In this document: in pieces, positions 1 through 4,211 of the stretch | Layout of the letters: each line of letters begins with the position of its first letter | Numbering within the stretch: position 1 is the first letter of the stretch | Source: Anaeromyxobacter sp. | Lineage (GTDB): Bacteria; Myxococcota; Myxococcia; Myxococcales; Anaeromyxobacteraceae | DNA: 5,685 nucleotides | Assembly: GCA_020028115.1 (NCBI GenBank) | Contig: JAHWYA010000155.1 | Span: forward strand, 1 to 5,685 | Direction: 5' to 3' | Made by a program: the position numbers and the translations under genes | The notes under the pieces: model-generated | What the model was told of the DNA's origin: nothing | Databases searched by the model: none | What the model saw: only the letters and a program-made list of their open reading frames with translations

Positions 1-1099
1 CGGCGTGGGGGCGGAGCGCGATCGACGCGCCGGGCGCGGAGAGCGCGAGGGCGACCGTGACCGGAGCGCGGCCGTGGTTCTCGAGCGCGACCGAGTAGGC
101 GTTCACGGCCTGGCCGTCCGGCGTCGTGCGCGGAGCGAACCCGAGGTCCGGGACCGCGGAGAGGTCGAGCAGCGTCCGGGCGACGAGCACGGAGACGAGG
201 AGCGCCGCGCTCGCCGCGGTCGCGGCGCCGAGGGCGAGGACCCCCGGGCGCAGCGGGCGCGCGGGGCGGCCCGGCTCGCCGTGGAAGTAGCCGATGAGGT
301 CCCCCGGCCGCCGGAGCTTCGCCATGATCGGCGCGCAGGCGTCGACGCACTCCGCGCACGCGATGCACTCCAGCTGCAGCCCGTCGCGGATGTCGATCCC
401 GGTTGGGCAGACGCGGACGCAGGCGCCGCAGTCGATGCAGTCGGCGTCGCGGCGCGCGTCGTAGGCGACGACCAGCGTCGAGCGGTCGAACAGGACGCCC
501 TGCACCTTCGCGTACGGGCAGGCCGTCGCGCAGAACGTCGCCCGCAGGAAGGCGAGGTCGAGGAACAGGACGGCGAAGAGCGCCCAGAACGAGCCGGCGA
601 TCACCGGGCCGAGCGTGCCCGCCGCGAGGCGGCGGAAGAACTCGGCCGGCGCGACGAAGTACCAGACGAGGTCCGCCGCCACGACGGCGGACACGGCGGC
701 GACCGCGACGAACCCGAGCGGCCTGCGCCAGCGCCGCCTCCAGCCCGTTCGCCCCGAGCGTCGGCCGCGCTCGGCGCGGCCAGAGTCGAGGGGCGCCGGC
801 TCGACCCAGCGGGTCAGGTCGCCGAGGACCGTCTGCGGGCAGGCCCAGCCGCACCAGACGCGGCCGAGCAGGAGCGTGACGAGGAGGAAGGCGGACGCGA
901 GGAGCAGCGTCGCCGCGAGCACCACGAACGCCTCGTCGATCGCGAACGACGCGCCGAACGCGTGCAGGCGTCCCGCCGGGACGTCGAGCCGCAGCGCGCT
1001 CTCGCCGCCCACCGACACGAAGGGCAGCCCCAGCGCCACGACCGCCTGGGCTGCCCCCGCGATGCGCCGCCACCCCCTGTAGCTACCGCCGATCGTCAT
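1..1099 (-). CDS. ccoG: CcoG (FixG) cbb3 oxidase accessory iron-sulfur protein, 3' end outside window
   Basis: Polytopic membrane ferredoxin-like protein needed for cbb3 oxidase biogenesis. Family members are reported to reduce Cu(II) to Cu(I) for CuB insertion. 366 codons are visible and the frame stays open through the left edge. Seen directly: hydrophobic segments near residues 12-30, 55-78, 127-148 and 165-185; the conserved GRVWCGWACPQT motif (C83, C87); a second FCATACPYA motif (C190, C194); then two [4Fe-4S] ferredoxin motifs, C221/C224/C227/C231-P and C245/C248/C251/C255, around the family signature CPTGIDIRDGLQ. A further membrane segment (about 286-308) leads into the start of the FixG C-terminal Ig-like domain (about 330 onward), which is cut. 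Family length is about 450-480 aa, so roughly 100 residues are missing. The ATG at 1099 overlaps the upstream small gene by 17 nt and follows GGAGG immediately, a poor spacing, so coupled re-initiation is likely. The cytoplasmic N-terminus is shorter than usual, but no earlier in-frame start was seen. Confidence 0.95.
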   Translation of the reverse strand, partial: MTIGGSYRGWRRIAGAAQAVVALGLPFVSVGGESALRLDVPAGRLHAFGASFAIDEAFVVLAATLLLASAFLLVTLLLGRVWCGWACPQTVLGDLTRWVEPAPLDSGRAERGRRSGRTGWRRRWRRPLGFVAVAAVSAVVAADLVWYFVAPAEFFRRLAAGTLGPVIAGSFWALFAVLFLDLAFLRATFCATACPYAKVQGVLFDRSTLVVAYDARRDADCIDCGACVRVCPTGIDIRDGLQLECIACAECVDACAPIMAKLRRPGDLIGYFHGEPGRPARPLRPGVLALGAATAASAALLVSVLVARTLLDLSAVPDLGFAPRTTPDGQAVNAYSVALENHGRAPVTVALALSAPGASIALRPHA

Positions 1100-1229
1100 C
1101 CTCCAGCATCCTGTACTTCGGCCCCTCGACCTGCTCCTTCCGGTGGCGGCGGAAGTAGAAGACGCCGATGGCGAGCAGCGCGACGCAGAGCGTCCCGCCG
1201 AAGATCAGGTACGCGACGTCGGTCCCCAT
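1083..1229 (-). CDS. CcoQ/CcoS-like 48-aa single-span membrane protein
   Basis: Small gene between the CcoP-anchor-like gene and ccoG. The 48-aa product has a periplasmic-type short N-terminus, one membrane span (about residues 6-26), then a basic stretch RRHRK and an acidic tail EGPKYRMLEDDDRR. That tail matches the style of CcoS (consensus near 'LEGPAHRILFDDD') and loosely that of CcoQ (one span plus an acidic end). CcoQ stabilises CcoP in the oxidase. CcoS is an assembly factor linked to heme and copper insertion. The sequence alone slightly favours CcoS, whereas the position within the structural cluster favours CcoQ, so no symbol is given. The ATG lies 4 nt after the TGA of the preceding gene with no clear Shine-Dalgarno, suggesting re-initiation. 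Its 3' end overlaps ccoG by 17 nt. Confidence 0.75.
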   Translation of the reverse strand: MGTDVAYLIFGGTLCVALLAIGVFYFRRHRKEQVEGPKYRMLEDDDRR

Positions 1230-1233
1230 GACG

Positions 1234-1527
1234 TCACGCGCCCCGGCGCTTCCTCGACCGCTGCGCGAGCGCGAGGCCGATCGCCGCCGCGGTCGGGATC
1301 GCCGTGAACAGGATCGTCATGAGGGTGTTCGTGCCGGCGGACGCGCCACCGCCCTCCGCGTCCTGCGCCTGCTGCCAGCCGCCGAGCGCGGGCGTGTAGG
1401 CCCACAGGTAGTACGCGCCCCAGGCGATGAGCCCCCAGAACAGGAGCGACCAGCCGACGGGGATCGTGTGGGACGTCTCCTTCGCCTCGAAGGCGGAGAG
1501 GTCGTCGATCTCGGGGTTGAAGGCCAT
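1234..1527 (-). CDS. CcoP N-terminal (FixP_N)-like membrane protein, no heme domain
   Basis: 97-aa protein with two predicted membrane spans (about residues 24-45 and 67-88) joined by a Gly/Ala/Gln-rich loop, and ending in the basic RSRKRR. The first span and its flanks (SHTIPVGWSLLFWGLIAWG followed by AYYLWAYTPALGGW) resemble the N-terminal anchor of CcoP/FixP, where a Pro and Trp-rich entry precedes the helix and 'YP-x-x-G-x-W' follows it. There is no CXXCH, so it binds no c heme. In canonical operons this position holds ccoP, with an anchor followed by two cytochrome c domains; here only the anchor remains, plus one extra helix. Both ends would lie in the cytoplasm, judged from the basic C-terminus. 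The probable role, inferred from position and resemblance, is a structural subunit docking the CcoO fusion onto CcoN. The start is the ATG at 1527, supported by a strong AGGAGG four nucleotides upstream that overlaps the ccoO stop. Confidence 0.75.
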   Translation of the reverse strand: MAFNPEIDDLSAFEAKETSHTIPVGWSLLFWGLIAWGAYYLWAYTPALGGWQQAQDAEGGGASAGTNTLMTILFTAIPTAAAIGLALAQRSRKRRGA

Positions 1528-1529
1528 GG

Positions 1530-1537
1530 CTCCTCCT
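1530..1537 (-). promoter_or_regulatory. Shine-Dalgarno of the CcoP-anchor gene, overlapping the ccoO stop
   Basis: The minus strand reads TAGGAGGAGCC before the ATG at 1527. The TAG is the ccoO stop codon, so AGGAGG starts inside that stop. This fixes the start of the small gene and indicates translation coupled to ccoO. Confidence 0.75.
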
Positions 1538-2597
1538 ACTTCCGGTCCTTCGCGCGGCGCTCCGCCGCCTCGTGGTGCTCCTTCGCTTCCTCGGCCTTCG
1601 ACTCCGTCGCCTCGTGCCCCTTCTGGTTCCGGAGGAAGGAGACGATCGCCCAGATGTCCTCGTCCTTCAGGTCCGACCCGAACGCCTGCATCCCGCCGTC
1701 CGCCACGCCGGGGCGACCGAGGGCCGGCTTCACCTCGCTGCCGCCCTTGATCATCGCGAAGTAGGCGGCGTCGGGGAGGTCGCCCTTCTGTCCGAGGAAC
1801 TCCTCGTCGACGAGGTTCGGCGCGACGCCGTCCTGGCCGTGGGCCTCGTCGCCGTGGCACGCCGCGCAGCCGTTCGCGTCCCACAACTGCTTGCCGCGCG
1901 CGACGGCCGCGACGGCGGCGCCGAGCGGGTTCGCCGCCGCGAGGTCCACGTCGACCCCGCCCGGCGCGCCGCGGTTCACGGCCTTGCCGAGCGACAGGAC
2001 GTACGCGACGAGCGCGTCCATGTTGGTCTTCCCGGCGACGTCCGCGCCGGCGGCCGTCACGTCCGCGTCGGTGTACGGCACGCCCACCCGGCGCAGCGCC
2101 CGCATCGACGCCGCGACCGCCGGAGCGTCGACCTTCTCGCCCGAGAGGAACGCGTAGGCGGGCATGTTCGACTTCGCGACGAGCTTCTGCGGGTTCTCGA
2201 GGTGCGCCCGCTGCCAGTCGGCGGACGGCTTGATCCAGCCCTCGAACGCGAGGTCCGGGCCGGTGCGCTTCGACCCCCAGAGGAACGGGTGGTCGTAGGC
2301 GAACTCGCCGGCGAGCGAGTACCGCGCGGTCGGCTCCTGCGCGCGGCTGCCGAGGTAGCGGACCACCTCGCTCTTCAGCGGGCGGACGGTCTGCGTGTGG
2401 CAGCTCACGCAGCCCTCGCGCTGGTAGACGTCGCGCCCCGCGAGCTCGAGGGCGGGGAGCGGCTTCAGCCCCTCGACCTTCACGTGCATCTCGGGGCGGA
2501 CGAGCGGATACGCCATCGTGACGGCCGTGCCGACGAGCACGGCGACGGTGGCCATGACCGCGAACGTGACGGGCTTCGAGTAGATCTTGCCGGACAT
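1536..2597 (-). CDS. ccoO: CcoO cytochrome c subunit fused to an extra C-terminal cytochrome c (CcoP-like) domain
   Basis: 353-aa membrane-anchored diheme cytochrome c that passes electrons to CcoN on the periplasmic side. Residues 1-6 are cytoplasmic, and about 11-31 form the single membrane anchor. Residues 50-205 are a standard CcoO domain: heme c site C63-V-S-C-H67 in REGCVSCHTQTVRP, the family block GEFAYDHPFLWGSKRTGPDL (97-116), and axial Met145 in KSNMPAY. After a Gly/Ala/Asp-rich linker (about 206-230) comes a second class I cytochrome c domain with C244-A-A-C-H248, a PNL loop and probable axial Met303 in GGMQAF, closing with DEDIWAIVSFLR as in CcoP C-terminal domains. The tail (327-353) is Glu/Lys/His/Arg-rich. 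Ordinary CcoO has about 200-240 residues and one heme, so this is a CcoO-CcoP-like fusion. The ATG at 2597 has AGGGGGGA upstream, 11 nt after ccoN. No separate diheme CcoP is visible. Confidence 0.93.
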   Translation of the reverse strand: MSGKIYSKPVTFAVMATVAVLVGTAVTMAYPLVRPEMHVKVEGLKPLPALELAGRDVYQREGCVSCHTQTVRPLKSEVVRYLGSRAQEPTARYSLAGEFAYDHPFLWGSKRTGPDLAFEGWIKPSADWQRAHLENPQKLVAKSNMPAYAFLSGEKVDAPAVAASMRALRRVGVPYTDADVTAAGADVAGKTNMDALVAYVLSLGKAVNRGAPGGVDVDLAAANPLGAAVAAVARGKQLWDANGCAACHGDEAHGQDGVAPNLVDEEFLGQKGDLPDAAYFAMIKGGSEVKPALGRPGVADGGMQAFGSDLKDEDIWAIVSFLRNQKGHEATESKAEEAKEHHEAAERRAKDRK

Positions 2598-2602
2598 GTC
2601 GG

Positions 2603-2610
2603 TCCCCCCT
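2603..2610 (-). promoter_or_regulatory. Shine-Dalgarno of ccoO, overlapping the ccoN stop
   Basis: AGGGGGGA on the minus strand lies five nucleotides before the ccoO ATG at 2597. Its first AG belongs to the ccoN stop TAG (2611-2609). It sets the ccoO start well inside a much longer open frame that runs antisense-like through ccoN, and it suggests coupling of ccoO to ccoN translation. Confidence 0.7.
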
Positions 2611-4039
2611 ACGCCACCGTGACCGCGGCGGGCGCCGCGGGCGCCTCGCTCCGCTCGAGCGCGCGGCCCTTCCGGATCGTCATGAGCACGTTGTAGACGA
2701 AGAACAGCATCCCGACGGTGAACACGATCCCGGCGAGCGTGCGGGTGTGCCAGTACGGGTAGTTCCCCGCGATCGTGTCGATGAAGTTCCGGTAGACGAG
2801 CTTCCCCTCGGCGTCGGTCGCCTTCCACATCCAGCCCTGCCGGATGCCGGTGATCCACATCGTGATCGAGAAGAGGAGCTGGCCGACGAGCACGAGCCAG
2901 AAGTGCACGTTCGCGATCTTCTCCGAGAAGATCTCGGTGCCGTAGATCTTCGGGATCACGTAGTAGACCGACGCGCAGACGGTCATGGTCACCCAGCCCA
3001 TCGTGCCCATGTGCACGTGCCCCGGGACCCAGTCCGTGTAGTGGATGAGCTGCGAGACGACGCGGAGCGCCTGCGTCGGCCCCTGGACCGTCTGCAGGCC
3101 GTAGAAGGTGATGCCGAGGACGAAGAACTTCGTGAGGTAGCTCGACCTCATCTTCGACCAGTCCTGGCCGACCGTGTAGAAGCCGTTCACCACCGAGCCC
3201 CACGACGGCGCGATGAGGAAGACCGTGAAGACGATGCCGAGCGTCTGGAGCCAGTCGGGGAGCGGGGTGTAGACGAGGTGGTGCGCGCCCGTCCACATGT
3301 ACGCGAACACGAGCGACCAGAAGGCGACGATCGAGAGGCGGTGGCTGAAGATGGGCAGCCCTGTCGCCTTCGGGAGGAAGTAGTAGAACATCGCGAGGAT
3401 CGGGGTCGTGAACACGAACCCGACCGCGTTGTGCCCGTACCACCACTGCACGTTCGCGGAGTTCACGCCGGCGAAGAGGTGGTAGCTCTTCGTGAGGCTC
3501 GCCGGGACGGCGAGGTTGTTCACGAGGTACAGCACCGCGACCGCGATGACCGTCGCGATGATGTACCAGAGCGACACGTACATCTGCTCCTCGTTGCGCT
3601 TCACGATCGTCCCGAAGACGTTCACCGCGAACATCACCCACAGCACGACGATCGCGACGTCGAGCGGCCACTCGAGCTCGGCGTACTCGAGCGACTGCGT
3701 GTGGCCGGCCATGAGCGAGAGGGCCGCGAGGGCGATCCCGGCGTTGAACAGCCAGAGCTGGACGCGGGCGAGCTTCGGGAACAGGAGCGGCCGCTTGCAG
3801 AGCCGCATCACGATCCAGTAGCTCAGCCCGAAGATCGACCCGACGCCGAGGCCGAAGGCGAGGCCGTTCGTGTGCACGGGGCGCAGGCGCCCGAACGTCA
3901 GGTAGGGCGCGAAGTTCGCCCCCGGCGCCCACATCTGGATCGAGATGAGCAGCCCTACGACGATCCCAACGACCCCCCAGAAGATCGCCGAGAGGATGAA
4001 CCCCTGGACGGTCCGGTTGTCGTAGCGGTAGTCGGTCAT
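2609..4039 (-). CDS. ccoN: CcoN, catalytic subunit I of cbb3-type cytochrome c oxidase
   Basis: 476-aa integral membrane protein with about twelve hydrophobic spans, the usual CcoN length. It reduces O2 to water at a heme b3-CuB centre and pumps protons. Expected ligands are all present: H56 (RPVHTN) and H343 for low-spin heme b, H341 (GHVHMG) for heme b3, and H203 (YGHNAV), H253 and H254 (GAHHLVYTPLP) for CuB. Y247 sits six residues before H253, as the cross-linked active-site Tyr does in Pseudomonas stutzeri CcoN. The glutamates of the Ca-binding block (LEYAELEWPLD, E118 and E121) and the K-channel Tyr (Y313) are kept. The conserved Glu six residues after that Tyr is Gln here (Q319, in VQGPTQ). 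The C-terminus is Ala/Pro-rich. The ATG at 4039 is chosen over an in-frame TTG at 4072 because GAGGGG lies eight nucleotides before it and MTDYRYD starts the conserved protein. It is first in the operon; ccoO follows after 11 nt. Confidence 0.97.
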   Translation of the reverse strand: MTDYRYDNRTVQGFILSAIFWGVVGIVVGLLISIQMWAPGANFAPYLTFGRLRPVHTNGLAFGLGVGSIFGLSYWIVMRLCKRPLLFPKLARVQLWLFNAGIALAALSLMAGHTQSLEYAELEWPLDVAIVVLWVMFAVNVFGTIVKRNEEQMYVSLWYIIATVIAVAVLYLVNNLAVPASLTKSYHLFAGVNSANVQWWYGHNAVGFVFTTPILAMFYYFLPKATGLPIFSHRLSIVAFWSLVFAYMWTGAHHLVYTPLPDWLQTLGIVFTVFLIAPSWGSVVNGFYTVGQDWSKMRSSYLTKFFVLGITFYGLQTVQGPTQALRVVSQLIHYTDWVPGHVHMGTMGWVTMTVCASVYYVIPKIYGTEIFSEKIANVHFWLVLVGQLLFSITMWITGIRQGWMWKATDAEGKLVYRNFIDTIAGNYPYWHTRTLAGIVFTVGMLFFVYNVLMTIRKGRALERSEAPAAPAAVTVA

Positions 4040-4046
4040 TCGGTGG

Positions 4047-4053
4047 TCCCCTC
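4047..4053 (-). promoter_or_regulatory. Shine-Dalgarno of ccoN, deciding the start
   Basis: GAGGGGA on the minus strand is spaced seven to eight nucleotides from the ATG at 4039. The in-frame alternative, a TTG at 4072, lies inside the putative promoter region and would add eleven residues that do not resemble CcoN. Confidence 0.7.
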
Positions 4054-4058
4054 GTGGG

Positions 4059-4079
4059 TTGATCGCGCGCAAGTTAGCA
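4059..4079 (-). promoter_or_regulatory. Possible FNR/FixK-like box overlapping a weak extended -10
   Basis: On the minus strand TTGCG-CGCG-ATCAA (4072-4059) has the exact 5-4-5 geometry of the FNR/ANR/FixK consensus TTGAT-N4-ATCAA and matches 8 of 10 half-site positions (one half perfect, the other TTG only). Immediately upstream and overlapping by two bases is TGC-TAACTT (4079-4071), an extended -10-like element that matches T1, A2 and T6 of the -10 hexamer. No good -35 is seen. Such regulators commonly control cbb3 operons, which makes the box plausible. It lies only 19 nt before the ccoN ATG, however, too close for class II activation from this promoter, so it would act as a repressor site or be chance. 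Confidence 0.25.
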
Positions 4080-4089
4080 CGAGAGGGAA

Positions 4090-4105
4090 CGGGGGAAACA
4101 CCCCG
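4090..4105 (-). other. Short GC hairpin in the ccoN upstream region
   Basis: Perfect 5-bp arms (CGGGG / CCCCG) enclose a 6-nt loop. It lies upstream of the putative -10 and has no T-run after it. It may be an operator half, a weak terminator remnant or chance in GC-rich DNA; no function is assigned. Confidence 0.25.
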
Positions 4106-4168
4106 CGATCTTCGCGTCCCAAGAGGGGCTACCTGCGCGTAGGCACGGACCTTTTGCCGCAGGCGGTC

Positions 4169-4190
4169 GCTCCTGGGGCTCGCCCGGAGC
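4169..4190 (-). terminator. Hairpin after the molybdoenzyme stop, weak terminator candidate
   Basis: It starts 21 nt past the TGA at 4212. Arms GCTCC and GGAGC pair over five bases, with an additional inner GGG/CCC pairing around a CGAG loop and a two-base bulge. No U-tract follows, so Rho-independent termination is doubtful. It might also be a REP-like intergenic palindrome. It separates the molybdoenzyme gene from the cco operon on the same strand. Confidence 0.3.
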
Positions 4191-4211
4191 TACTTCCTTC
4201 GGGGGCCGCGC

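Noticed and set aside
5..1231. Long plus-strand open frame of 408 codons, very Arg/Glu/Ala-rich
   Set aside because: It is antisense to ccoG, has no recognisable domain, and shows the composition typical of shadow frames in GC-rich DNA.
1229..1236. TGACGTCA 8-bp palindrome between the anchor gene and the small CcoQ/S-like gene
   Set aside because: It is made up of the TGA stop, the spacer and the next start codon; the palindrome is short and probably coincidental.
2598..3932. Extended minus-strand frame upstream of ccoO
   Set aside because: It overlaps ccoN in another frame and gives Arg/Ala-rich nonsense; ccoO begins at 2597 with a good Shine-Dalgarno.
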